Assembly (NCBI GenBank): GCA_963585895.1
Contig: OY757921.1
Location: 49,178,527 to 49,242,526, forward strand
Length of the DNA: 64,000 bases
Reading direction: 5' to 3'
Source of the DNA: Sepioteuthis lessoniana
Taxonomy: Eukaryota; Mollusca; Cephalopoda; Myopsida; Loliginidae
Shown here: positions 9,947 to 19,504 of the stretch, one piece after another
How the letters are laid out: each line of letters opens with the position of its first letter
How positions within the stretch are numbered: the first letter of the stretch is position 1
The notes under the pieces: generated by a model
Told to the model about the DNA's origin: nothing
The model's database searches: none
The model's input: only the letters and a program-made list of their open reading frames with translations
Made by a program: the position numbers and the translations under genes

Positions 9947-9989
9947 TGTGTGTTTAGATAATTGTGTAAATTTCCATTAAATCGAGAGA

Positions 9990-10800
9990 GCTACATTCCA
10001 AACAACAGACTACATGATTTGCTTTCAAAGTTACGTTCCTCATTCGAATACACATTTCCATCCTTCCACTGCTGTAAGGATTCTTCAGTTACATATCGTA
10101 GCCTCGCCTTAAGCTTGGGGAAAAGAAAAAATGTCACACAGAGCAAGATCAGAGATGTTGTTCCAATGCGGTGATATTCTTCTCGGACAAGAACTACCGG
10201 ATCTTCTGGGCGTTGTGAACAGGTGCATTGTTGTGGTGAAGCAGCCACGATTTGTCTTGCCACAACTCTCGTCCCTTCTCGCGCACTGAGCGAAGCACAC
10301 GTCGCAGGATCTCTTACAAGAATTACTGATTGGTCGTTTAGTCCCGTGCCCAGAACTGGTTGTGGACGATACCCGTTACATTGTGGAACGTGATCAACAT
10401 GATTTTTGACTTTTGACTTTATTTTGCTTTCTTCGGTCTCTGCAACGTCGTAGACTTCCATTGACTGCTTGAATCGTAATCAAAAATCCATGTTTTTTCA
10501 CCAGTGTTGTATCTACGTAGCTAGTCTGATTCACTTTGAAGACGTTTGATGATATCTTGACGCACCTGCACGCAACGCTCCTTCTGATTATCATTCAGTA
10601 GTCTTGGCACCAATTTTTCCAAATCTTCGGTGATAATCTTCCAGACACTGTCCTTTTTCCTGTTCAGCTGACTTGCGAGCATTTGAATCGTCATTTTACG
10701 ATCATCACACACCACTTGCCTTACACGATCGACGTTGACCTCAGTCTTGCTTGTTGAAGGCCTTCCGCTTTTGAAATCATCTTTCACCTCCTCGAACCCC
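9990..10800 (-). pseudogene. Mariner-like transposase pseudogene
   Basis: The minus strand encodes pieces of a mariner/Tc1-type transposase in shifting frames. 10521-10787 carries the second helix-turn-helix region (SGRPST, then RVRQVV...DDRKMTIQMLA, VPRLLNDNQKERCVQV). Further along, 9991-10300 carries catalytic-domain pieces (a MHLFTTP-type degraded 'DNAPVHN' block and FLFPKLKARLRYVT). Frameshifts and stops separate the parts. No terminal inverted repeats recognised. A DDE-type cut-and-paste enzyme originally; now dead. Confidence 0.8.
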
Positions 10801-10815
10801 GTCTTTGCACCAACT

Positions 10816-11040
10816 CTGTCGGCTGAAGCTGTAGATTATGCCGACTACAGAGGGGTAAGACCTCCCCAACAAGTGTCCTGGATATAAAACTAAACTATCT
10901 GATGATGTAGCTTCAGTTTTGGATCTTCGGGTAATGTGAAGTATCCTTTCATTGCCATTACTCCCAGCTCAACGCTTAGCATCCCCTCTTTGAGTCAAAA
11001 AGAATTGTAAATTGAAATTAAAGTAGATTACTAGCATTAA
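10816..11040 (+). mobile_element. SINE-C, 5' part, split by SINE-D
   Basis: Head 'gtcggctgaagctgtaga', then 'gtgtcctggatataaaact', 'ctgatgatgtagcttcag' and the 'cattgccattactccc' block. It stops at 'tagcattaa' (11032-11040), where SINE-D begins; the rest resumes at 11312. Confidence 0.75.
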
Positions 11041-11311
11041 GAACCGGGTCATTGGTCTAATGAGTAGAGTGTTCGCCATTGGTCCGAGAGACCGGGGTTC
11101 AATCGCAGGTCGAGTTATACCAAAGACTCAAAAATGGTACTTGATGCCGCCTTGCTTAACACTCAGCATTATAAGGTAAGGATCAAGGTTAAAGTGGAAC
11201 AATCTAAGGAATGCAGTAGCATCCTCCCCTATACCTCGGTGTAGTAGGTATTGAAAAGGGAACCTTTGGGTCACCCTCGACTAAGGTCACCAACTTTACA
11301 TATTTACTTAT
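11041..11311 (+). mobile_element. SINE-D (tRNA-derived), full copy with target duplication
   Basis: The tRNA-like head has A-box-like 'tggtctaatgag' and B-box-like 'ggggttcaatcgcagg', a good fit to pol III internal promoters. The body includes 'aagactcaaaaatggtact' and 'gccttgcttaacactcagc', ending in 'gggtcaccctcgactaag'. The flanks carry a direct repeat 'tagcattaa' (11032-11040 and 11312-11320), as expected for LINE-mediated insertion. It resembles a tRNA gene only in its first 75 bases. Confidence 0.85.
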
Positions 11312-11470
11312 TAGCATTAAAGAGCAATATTTGAAACCATTTAACCGTGTGAAAACAATTGAGTTTTGGCTCATTAAAAATGTTACAAACATATTCCCTT
11401 AAAATCATATAAATAGGATTTAGCATAAAATAAGCATCAAGGGTTGATATGCCATTAAATAAAATAATAT
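11312..11470 (+). mobile_element. SINE-C, 3' part, continuing past SINE-D
   Basis: 'tttgaaaccatttaaccgtg', 'caattgagttttggctcat', 'ataggatttagcataaaata' and the tail 'ggttgatatgccattaaat' complete the SINE-C interrupted at 11041. Confidence 0.75.
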
Positions 11471-11884
11471 AACCTCTTTGAAGCTTTTGTGCAACTCAAA
11501 AAACACGTCTGTTTCACTTGGTGTTATCTCCATCCACTTGCTGAAGGATTTACAGAGTTTGTGACGGAGTTTTTCCCAACCGGATCAAAAATTTCAGGTG
11601 TATCAGTTGCTTAGTGTTCATCATTAAACGTCCGGAAAAATAGGAAAAATAGGAAGTGTAAACAAAAGATACGTGAAAAAAAAATGCAATGGCTGCAGAA
11701 AGCTAAGATTAGAGTTCTATACTCCCAAAATATCATGTTAGATGATAAGATAATTCGCTTATACCTCCTTCGTTTACTGCTCACACAGTACACCCAGTCT
11801 AGTTACTTTTAAGATAAACGTAAGGATGGATAATGAAATATGAACAGTCAAAGAATTAGATAGATAGATAGATAGATAGAGAGA
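11471..11884. other. Unassigned sequence with short (TAGA)n
   Basis: No gene recognised. A TAGA run sits at 11855-11884 just before the SINE-B head. Confidence 0.5.
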
Positions 11885-12166
11885 GGGGCCCGTGGTATAA
11901 TGGTTATCGTCATAGGAAATGGACACAGCACAACGAGTTCAAATACTGGACCAGGCTTATGGCATTTCACATAGCACTAATACCCTTGGGAAAGGTATGA
12001 ATCCAATTATTCTCCCTCCAGCTATGAGTAGATAGTAGGACAGACTGTGTTCTTCAGTCTTGGTGAGGCAACTGGTCTAGAAGGAAAACTCTGAATTCAA
12101 ACCTGTTAAACTCCTCTTAAAAATTGACCTTGTGTCATATCCTGCCCAAGCGGAGGGGTTGGTTAA

Positions 12167-12170
<4 letters not shown>
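11885..12170 (+). mobile_element. SINE-B (tRNA-derived), best copy in the window
   Basis: Head with A-box-like 'cgtggtataatggttatcg' and B-box-like 'cgagttcaaatactgg'; then 'gcatttcacatagcacta', 'cccttgggaaaggtatga', 'ctccagctatgagtag', 'aggcaactggtctaga', 'aactctgaattcaaacc', and the tail 'ttgaccttgtgtcata' to 'aggggttggttaat'. It is followed directly by (GA)n. The central 'gggaaaggtatga' block is shared with SINE-A. Confidence 0.85.

Positions 12171-12226
<56 letters not shown>
12171..12226. repeat. (GA)n microsatellite at a SINE-B 3' end
   Basis: About 27 GA units directly after the SINE-B tail. Confidence 0.97.
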
Positions 12227-12229
<3 letters not shown>

Positions 12230-12617
12230 ATTTGTTTTGTAAATTAATTATTAGTTAGGTAAGAAATGGCTGATTTTCAGTTTTTGTTGTCTGATATTAT
12301 ACAATGAGATTTATAGAAGAATCTAACATTTAACCCCCAAACTTAATTTAAATAATTACAAACAGTGGCATAATAATCGTAGTTCAAAGGTCCTGATACT
12401 AAACTTCATCTGGGGAGAAACTCTAGTTCTTTCTCCTAAACTGATCGCCAAAGCAACGGTAAAGAACCCAGTGTACCCTACTATCTACACATGGTTCTGT
12501 TAATGTATATATGTAAGGAAAAGATAAATATAACGAGAGAAAGAAATTCAGTACGCTTATGAATAAGAATGAGTGCGTATTGTGAATTAAAGAGAGACTG
12601 AGGAAAAAGAAGGGAGA
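12227..12617. other. Unassigned sequence
   Basis: Mostly no recognised feature. 12400-12490 weakly echoes SINE-B ('tctagttctttctccta', 'gccaaagcaacggtaaag'). Confidence 0.4.
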
Positions 12618-13150
12618 TTGGTTTGGTTTGGTTTTATGGCGTATCAACAATTGAAGGATATTTTATGCTAAATCCTGTTTACACATATATATCAAATATA
12701 TGATTTGTAAACATACTTTGTTGATTGCATTTTTAAACGAGCCTGAGCTAATATTTTTTGCGCTACTATGTATTACTAACAATTTAATTAAAAATCAGTC
12801 ATTTGTTTACACACAGTTAAATGATCAAACAGTTCTATTTCTAACAATTCATTGTAGCATGAGTGAAAGTTAAAATGGTTCCAAGTATTGCTATGTATCC
12901 CAAACAATTCAATTAAACATCAGTCATTTGTTTCCACCTAATTTAAATAGTCAATCAGTTCTATTCGACCTCTAGATGGGACCCTATCAAGTGCTACTTA
13001 CTCCGAGTCAAAGTGGACCTGGAAGCAATGGCACATTCCACAAATGTCCAAGGCTGGAGCTTCACCATCAGATGGTTTAATGTCGTACCCAAGACACTCG
13101 TTGAGGAGGGGGCTGGTCTTACCCCTCTGCAGTGATGCCGACTAGGCTAG
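12618..13150 (-). mobile_element. SINE-C, near full length
   Basis: Tail at the left ('ggtttggttttatggcgta'), repeated 'cagtcatttgtttac' blocks, 'gatgggaccctatcaagtg', 'cgagtcaaagtggacctgg', 'ccatcagatggttta', 'acactcgttgagg', and the head 'gccgactaggc' at the right, where a GAA tract begins. Confidence 0.8.
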
Positions 13151-13249
13151 AAGAAGAAGAAGAAGAAGCCGACTAGGCTAGAAGAAGCCGACTAGGCTAG
13201 AAGAAGAAGAAGAAGAAGAAGAAGAAGATAGATAGATAGATAGATAGAT

Positions 13250-13303
<54 letters not shown>

Positions 13304-13308
13304 AAAAA
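13140..13308. repeat. Compound (GAA)n/(GATA)n/(GA)n with a triplicated SINE-C end
   Basis: 'gccgactaggctag' appears three times (near 13137, 13169 and 13187) separated by GAA runs, then GATA and about 22 GA. The SINE-C head was captured in trinucleotide expansion. Confidence 0.85.
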
Positions 13309-13317
13309 CGTTGATAG

Positions 13318-13375
13318 GTTAGTTGGTGTTTTATGGCATATCAATTCGTATGTTATTTAATGCTAGATTCTCCTC

Positions 13376-13459
<84 letters not shown>

Positions 13460-13740
13460 TTTGTAAGCAAATAGTTTTATAGGTAACTTTATTTACAAAC
13501 GAGTTAGAGCACATTTGTTTGCAGACAGTTAAATGGTTTCAAGTATTGTTATTTAACACTAATATTTATTTTTAGATATTAATCCTTTTATGATAATCAT
13601 TTGATTGCACTCAGTTATAGGATTTTATGTATTTCTCCCCTATACAAATTTTTTCAGTAGACCTATTTGACCTATAGATGGAGGTATTAACTACCACTGC
13701 AGATCAGAGTTGACTTGGGAGTAATGGCAACGAAGGTGTG
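13318..13740 (-). mobile_element. SINE-C with internal (TA)n(TG)n expansion
   Basis: Tail 'ttggtgttttatggcatat', then (TA)n(TG)n at 13378-13452 at the position where other copies have a short AT-rich 'atatatttaatatatat', then 'ttaaatggtttcaagtatt', 'tagatggaggtatt' and 'gagttgacttgggagtaat'. Confidence 0.75.
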
Positions 13741-13962
13741 ACACCACACTCGCCAGAGCGTCACGAATGGAGATAAGCACCGTCTAAGATTAAAATCTTC
13801 AAAATTTAACTCATATACGAGTTTATGTAAACTAATGAGAGATCAAGAAATGTGTGTGTGTGTGTGTGTGAGAGAGAGAGTGAGAAAGAGAGGGAGAGAG
13901 AAGGAGAGAGAAGGAATATAGATACAGAGAGAACATAGTGAACAGAGAGACAAACACACACA

Positions 13963-14028
<66 letters not shown>

Positions 14029-14145
14029 CGAGTGCATGCAAGTGGATGAGTATTTGGATAATCGTGTAAATTTCTATAAAATTTTGAGAAATTTGCACAT
14101 ATGTAAGGATACTGGGTTAATAGAATAAATTCTGTCAGACTCTTG
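13741..14145. repeat. (GT)n/(GA)n/(CA)n/(GA)n compound region
   Basis: GT and GA at 13853-13915, CA at 13954-13980, about 22 GA at 13981-14026. The flanks repeat part of the 9780-9980 locus ('gtctaaaatttatag...' and 'ttggataatcgtgtaaatt'), so the two loci look like copies of one larger repeat. Confidence 0.8.
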
Positions 14146-14146
14146 A

Positions 14147-14210
<64 letters not shown>
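14146..14210. repeat. (GA)n microsatellite
   Basis: About 30 uninterrupted GA units. Confidence 0.97.
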
Positions 14211-14215
<5 letters not shown>

Positions 14216-14506
14216 CTAGTGCGATAATGTGTGTATTTTATCACTGTACTGATTATTAGAATTTATCCTGAGCTACTGGAAACCAACTTACTAACTGCTT
14301 TCCAACATGTGACTCATTCTGTCCCTTGTGGCCAAACGCACTTTACATAATCCGAATTACGTAGATTTTTTTTCTAGTTAAAGAATAAACAAGTCCAACA
14401 AAATATATATCTGCATATAAACCTATTTACGTATATATTTGTATATGCTTACCTTTACATATATGTTTACGTAGAGGGTTCATCAATACATTTTCATATT
14501 CATATT
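14211..14506. other. Unassigned sequence
   Basis: No gene or repeat family recognised between two microsatellites. Confidence 0.5.
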
Positions 14507-14533
14507 ACACACACACACACATACACACACACG

Positions 14534-14580
<47 letters not shown>

Positions 14581-14605
14581 ACAAACACAGACACACATAT
14601 ATATA
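14507..14605. repeat. (CA)n(TC)n(CA)n(TA)n compound microsatellite
   Basis: CA with one TA break, then about 22 TC, then CA and TA. Confidence 0.95.
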
Positions 14606-15545
14606 TGGTTGCCTGATTTTTTTATGACATATTAACTCTTGTGGGCTATTTAATGGCAAATCCTGTTTATATATATATTTGAAAGCAAATAGTTTGTCGG
14701 TAACTTTATTCTTAAACGAATTGTTAGAGGTCAGTTGTTTGCACACAGTTAAATGGTTTCAAGCATTGTTATTTAACATTAATAATTCTATTCATCAAGT
14801 ATTTCCATTTAATATAGGTACTTTGTACACAGCTGTATGGCTTCAAATAACTAATATTAATCCTTTGTAAATGATTGTACATTTCTATTTTATCCATTGA
14901 CCATAACAGGTACTATCAATCCGGATCAGAATGGACCTGGTAGGAATGGCAAAGCTCCAGGACTTGAGTCTCATCATCAGATGCAGCTTAATACCATACC
15001 CAGGACACTCACTATCTGGTAGTAATGGCAATGAAAAAGTACTCCAGATTCCCCAAAGTTCCAGGACTTGAGCCTCACCATCAGATGCAGCTTAGTATCA
15101 TACCCAGGACACTCACTATCTGGTAGTAATGGCAATGAAAAAGTACTCCAGATTCCCCAAAGCTCTAGGACTTGAGCCTCACCATCAGATGCAGCTTAGT
15201 ATCATACCCAGGACACTCACTATCTGGTAGTAATGGCAATGAAAAAGTACTCCAGATTCCCCAAAGTTCCAGGACTTGAGCCTCACCATCAGATGCAGCT
15301 TAGTATCATACCCAGGACACTCACTATCTGGTAGTAATGGCAATGAAAAAGTACTCCAGATTCCCCAAAGCTCTAGGACTTGAGCCTCAGCATCAGATGC
15401 AGCTTAGTATCATACCCAGGACACTCACTATCTGGTAGTAATGGCAATGGAAAAGTACTCCAGATTCCCCAAAGCTCTAGGACTTGAGCCTCAGCATCAG
15501 ATGCAGCTTAGTATCATACCCAGGACACTCACTATCTGGTAGTAG
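14606..15545 (-). mobile_element. SINE-C with internal 104-bp tandem expansion
   Basis: Tail at the left ('tttatgacatattaactct', 'gtgggctatttaatggcaa'), 'aaatggtttcaagcattg' blocks, then the 5' half is tandemly repeated. Confidence 0.85.
14947..15545. repeat. 104-bp tandem repeat inside SINE-C
   Basis: The motif 'caggacactcactatctgg' starts at 15001, 15105, 15209, 15313, 15417 and 15521, an exact 104-base spacing. Five full units plus part units; copies differ by a few bases (ttccagg/tctagg, caccatc/cagcatc). The unit equals the head-proximal half of SINE-C. Confidence 0.95.
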
Positions 15546-15940
15546 AAGAGCTCGTGCTGAAATTGTCAGAGAAAAATTAAAAACTAATTAAATAGAAATA
15601 TTCTTGTATATCTTATAATTTTGTTCACCCCCCCACACACCCATATATTTATACGGAGATGGAGAGTTATTCAATAAATACGAGAAAATTATTTTTAAAA
15701 AGCAAAATAATGAGATTTTTTTTATACATGTAAATTCTGCACTGTTTGGAATTGATTTATATTTAAAATTATTTCAATCTCACAGAAATATTTTTTGAGG
15801 CTATTCAAAATGGCAGCAAATCAAGCAAAATGCTGTAGGCTTGAAGACTGCTATCAAATTTTTGGTTGCTGATGAGTTCAAACCATGATAACTTCTCAGA
15901 AGATGTGAGACGAAGCATTTTTTAGTAAAAAGAAATATTT
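15546..15940. other. Unassigned AT-rich sequence
   Basis: No feature recognised apart from a C-run and short A/T runs. Confidence 0.5.
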
Positions 15941-16200
15941 AAAAATTGTCTAAACATGGATTTGCCCCAACGAGCCTGAGTCAAAAACATAACCCATGTC
16001 GGGGAAACACGAATTCTCTAGTAAAGCAAACTTTCCGGGCGTTGCAATCAGTAAAGAAAGTCATGTTTACAGTCTTCTGGGACATGAAAGGACCATTCAC
16101 TATTGGTTTTCTTAAAAAAAGGGTGCAACTAAAAATAATGCTTCCTTTTGAAAACTCCTTTGGGCAATTCACCTTATTTATTGAATGACCCCAGTACATA
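15941..16200 (+). pseudogene. Mariner-like transposase fragment (catalytic domain)
   Basis: One open frame (15946-16188) includes a KVMFTVFWDMKGP stretch, matching the beta strand around the second catalytic Asp of mariner/Tc1-type transposases, followed by IGFLKK. Both ends are missing and no inverted repeats were found. Different in sequence from the mariners at 10.0-10.8 and 49.6 kb. Confidence 0.6.
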
Positions 16201-16426
16201 GAAGTTGATTCTGACTTTATCACTGCATGTGTGATTATCTTATAACTTTTGCCATTCTATCTATCTATGTGTGCGTGTGTGCGTGTGTGTATGAGTAAAG
16301 GTGTGCATATACATGTGTTAGCTAAATGTGGATCCTAGTGATATTCACAATGGAATTAAATACATTTCCGAAGAAGGATATTGTGTTAAAAAGAAAATAT
16401 CGATTGGGCTAAATAAAAGTAATGTT

Positions 16427-16560
16427 AGTGTAGTGGCGAAAGAGATGAATTGGGACAGTAGTTAGTGAGTTCGAATTCCAGTCGTGCTGTTACGTTCACT
16501 TTCGGATTAATACCCCCGAGAAAGATATGAACCGCCTTACCCAAAGTTTTATTACACGTT
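16427..16560 (+). mobile_element. SINE-A, 5' part
   Basis: 'tagtgtagtggcgaaagag' A-box region, B-box-like 'gagttcgaattccagtcg', then 'acgttcactttcggattaa' and 'cccccgagaaagatatgaa'. The 3' tail is absent. Confidence 0.7.
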
Positions 16561-17480
16561 TATCACACACACGCGCATTGTCTATCCATCAATAATAATA
16601 ATGTTAATTAGTAGTTTCAAGTGTAACCTTATTGGGGTTGGTGACTGGTCAGAGACGTTTTATAAACCAGAGGAAAAAGAAATCATTTTGGATTTTAGAA
16701 GAATACATTACAAATTTGTTATGGCATAATGGATTTTTGAAAGGTTGCGTAGATAAAAAGATTATGTTTTTTTATGAAAAGGAATTCTTTGGTAAAATTT
16801 AGAGTATTTTGATGAGAAAGGAATTTACGAAAAAATTATGTTTTGTTTTGAAGAGAAGGCAGATTGTCGTAGAAATGAGGTTATTTTGATGATAAAGGAA
16901 TTTACGGAAACAAATGTGTTTGTTAGTAGAAGCTTGACACATCAAGTTTACCTGTCATTTTTCAAAGCGACCTTTTATCTAAATTTAGAATATGGAATTT
17001 ATCCTTTTCTAAACAATTCGAACGGCGGAGAGTTGACATTTCTTTGAATTCAATCCAACTCCATCTATAACCCAGTTGAGAATATACATAAATTGATCAG
17101 TAGAAGAATAAGAAAGAAGGCAGACAGAGGAGCAGTGAGATTACAGCAGTCTGTGAATCGGTGATGGCTTCCCTGAAACTCTGAGTTTTGACCTTGTACC
17201 AGACGGCTCTGAGTACAGAAAGTGAAGAAAGCTGACCAAAATCCGACTCTGCGAGAAAGCAAACATCACCGCCATTTAAGATTGTCTTGTGCCAAACTAC
17301 TCTGAGTATAGAAAGTGGAAGATAGAAAAGATTAAACCCTTTATGAGTAATTGACGATCTCTGACAAAAACTTACCCCTTATGTAACAACTTTGAAAGAC
17401 ATGTTTTTATATACTAATTATTGTTTGTTGTATCGTGGTTAGGAAAAGATACACAGTGAAATAGAGTTAATTATATATTA
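16561..17480. other. Unassigned; contains an imperfect internal duplication
   Basis: 17175-17235 ('ttgaccttgtaccagacgg', 'ctctgagtacagaaagtg') is repeated at about 17280-17330 ('attgtcttgtgccaaac', 'ctctgagtatagaaagtgg'). 16740-16900 holds a pair of similar 'aaggaattt' blocks. No coding motif seen. Confidence 0.5.
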
Positions 17481-17499
17481 ACTCAAGTGGTACAGTTCG

Positions 17500-17800
17500 A
17501 CTAGTATTATAAGTCTCACGCTGTTGGTGTTACGTCCGAAATTGGTCTTACTACTGACCGACGTACTTTCAGAGTTGTCTCTCTTTCTGCTTCTCCTTCT
17601 GCTTTTCCCGTGCTTAAAAGACACGGCGTCTTTTATACTTCCGCAATACCGGAAGTAACGAGGTACGAGCCACTATACAACATTGTTATTTTTTCAAAGA
17701 CATGTTTTTTTCTCTATTTCTTGGAGTCGACTTTTATTTTTTACTTCCTTAATTGTGCGGTCTCATTCGTTTACTCACTGACCGGCGACTCCGACTAGCG
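17500..17800. other. Possible LTR-like fragment
   Basis: Higher GC than its flanks, with a pyrimidine-rich stretch and repeated 'ccggaagtaacgagg'-type text, but no paired repeat, primer-binding site or ORF. Tentative. Confidence 0.2.
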
Positions 17801-17944
17801 ATAGATTTGTTGTCTGGATCTAAAGAAAACAACGTAGGAAAATAACGAAACATTCATGTTATCCGAACATATCCAACCAATGGATTGAAAGTGGAGTCAC
17901 TTATGAATTTGGCGAGTGTGGCTGTACCGGCGCACAAGTATTCC

Positions 17945-18061
17945 CATCAAACTTGAATTTATTTCAACTGTGTGCAAACTAATGGTATCTACAAACTATG
18001 CGTTTAAAAATCATATCCTTTATATAATATAAATAGGATTCAGCGTTGAATAGCCTACAAG
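17945..18061 (+). mobile_element. SINE-C 3' part, split by an insertion
   Basis: 'actgtgtgcaaactaatgg', 'ctacaaactatgcgttta', 'aataggattcagcgttgaat' and 'agcctacaag' follow the SINE-C 3' region, which breaks off at 18061 and resumes at 18378. Confidence 0.65.
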
Positions 18062-18382
18062 CTGTAGAAATCACTGCTCTAACGTGCAGAATAAACAAGA
18101 ATAACAACATTTACCGGCTCAGCAGCCTCAGCTAGCATTCGGCTGACAGACAAAAAGTAGAACAGGTGGTAATTCAATACCGAACCCGTAACACCTGAAA
18201 CATGAGTGAAGCAAGCCCACTCACTGGGCCAGTAACTTATCACTGTCCAGTAAATGGACTTGGCCACCTTCGAATAGTGGAACGTCCCAATATCCATATA
18301 ATCTCACTTCAACTCGTAATTCATTACGTATGTGATCACTGATTCATTGCTACAGAGCCTTTCGATAGAATTCCAACACAAG
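18062..18382. mobile_element. Unknown insertion of about 320 bp nested in SINE-C
   Basis: This sequence separates 'gcctacaag' from 'tgttgatatggcataaaa', which are contiguous in other SINE-C copies. 'acaag' occurs at both junctions (18057-18061 and 18378-18382), a possible short target duplication. The insert is more GC-rich than its host. On the minus strand 'gggttcggtattgaatt' faintly recalls a B box. Confidence 0.5.
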
Positions 18383-18412
18383 TGTTGATATGGCATAAAA
18401 ACCAACCAACCT
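18383..18412 (+). mobile_element. SINE-C tail, continuing past the insertion
   Basis: 'tgttgatatggcataaaaac' then 'caaccaacc', the terminal block of SINE-C. Confidence 0.65.
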
Positions 18413-18790
18413 AGAATTATTAGTGTTAAATAGTAGTACTTGAAACCACTTCACTGAGTTCAAACTTGATTATATTTGTTTACATATAGTTAAATGAGGA
18501 AACAGTTCTATTTCAAGCGATTCAGTTTTGCATGTCATTTTTTTGCACAGTATTGTAAAGCAGTTCTGTTTGACGCATAGGTAGGATACTATCAGGTGCT
18601 ACCACTCCGGACTAGAGTGGACCTAGGAGCGATGGCAATGAAGGGATACTTCGAATCCCCCAAAGTTCCAGTATTACTGGAGCCTCACCATCTGATTGTT
18701 TAGTATCATATCCAGGACACTCGTTGAGGATGTTTTATTTCTATGCAGAGATGCAATTGGTGTATTCTATAGCCTCAGCCGACTGGGCCA
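18413..18790 (-). mobile_element. SINE-C, 5' two thirds
   Basis: Minus-strand landmarks: 'ggcccagtcggctgaggc' head at the right, 'gtgtcctggatatgatact', 'ggtgaggctccagtaatac', 'cactctagtccggagtgg'. Tail-to-tail with the previous SINE-C. Confidence 0.75.
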
Positions 18791-19124
18791 TCCCAAATCA
18801 ATGTCATTCGAATAAAAAAACAGAGAAATAAATAGAAAATAAAATGGCGATTATTAGAAAGCGTTTTTATTTATGAATCGTCAATTGTCAATTTTTACGT
18901 CTTGGATTTTTTTGCAGTCATCACCTAATTGATACTCATGGAATTATGAAAAAAAAAAAAAAAAAAAGACACAAACAAAAAATTGAATTAAATGATTAAA
19001 TATTTTCATAGTGACAGGATTAGATTTTGAAATTAAACTGTCAGATGCTTTGCATAAATTACTTTTATCTCGCTTAAATGTAGATTACTTTTAGTAAAAA
19101 CCTAACTTCCATCCTTATTAGGCT

Positions 19125-19490
19125 AAACCTCTGGCGCCCAGTCGGCTAGGGCTGTTGAGTACACCAATAGCATCTCTATCGCTGGGTAAGCCTTCTCCAA
19201 CTAGTGTGCTGGATACGACACTAAGCAATCTGATGGTGAATCTTTGGGAAACGTGGATTACCACTTCATTGTTTTTGCTTCAATGTCTGCAAACAAATGA
19301 AAAATTTGTTGTAACTCATTTAAAAATGAAGTTATCGACAAACTATTCACTTAAAATCATATATCAAATGTGCAGAACAAATGTTTTAAAGTAAATAGAA
19401 TTATTCGTGTTAGATCGAAATGCTTGAAACCATTTGAAAATTTGAAAATATTATCTCCAAACTGTGTTTACAAATCATATATATATATAT
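19125..19490 (+). mobile_element. SINE-C, diverged
   Basis: 'gcccagtcggctagggctg' head, 'gtgtgctggatacgacact', 'aatctgatggtgaatctt', then 'tcatttaaaaatgaagtta' and 'aattattcgtgttagatcg'. The end runs into a TA run at 19480, and an RTE 3' end follows. Confidence 0.7.
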
Positions 19491-19504
19491 GTCTGGTTCG
19501 TCTA

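Noticed and set aside
11041-11115. Functional tRNA gene
   Set aside because: The tRNA-like 75 bases run straight into a SINE body with a target duplication; the acceptor stem does not close.
17065-17262. 65-codon minus frame near the duplicated block
   Set aside because: Interrupted context, no motif, and the underlying DNA is an imperfect duplication.
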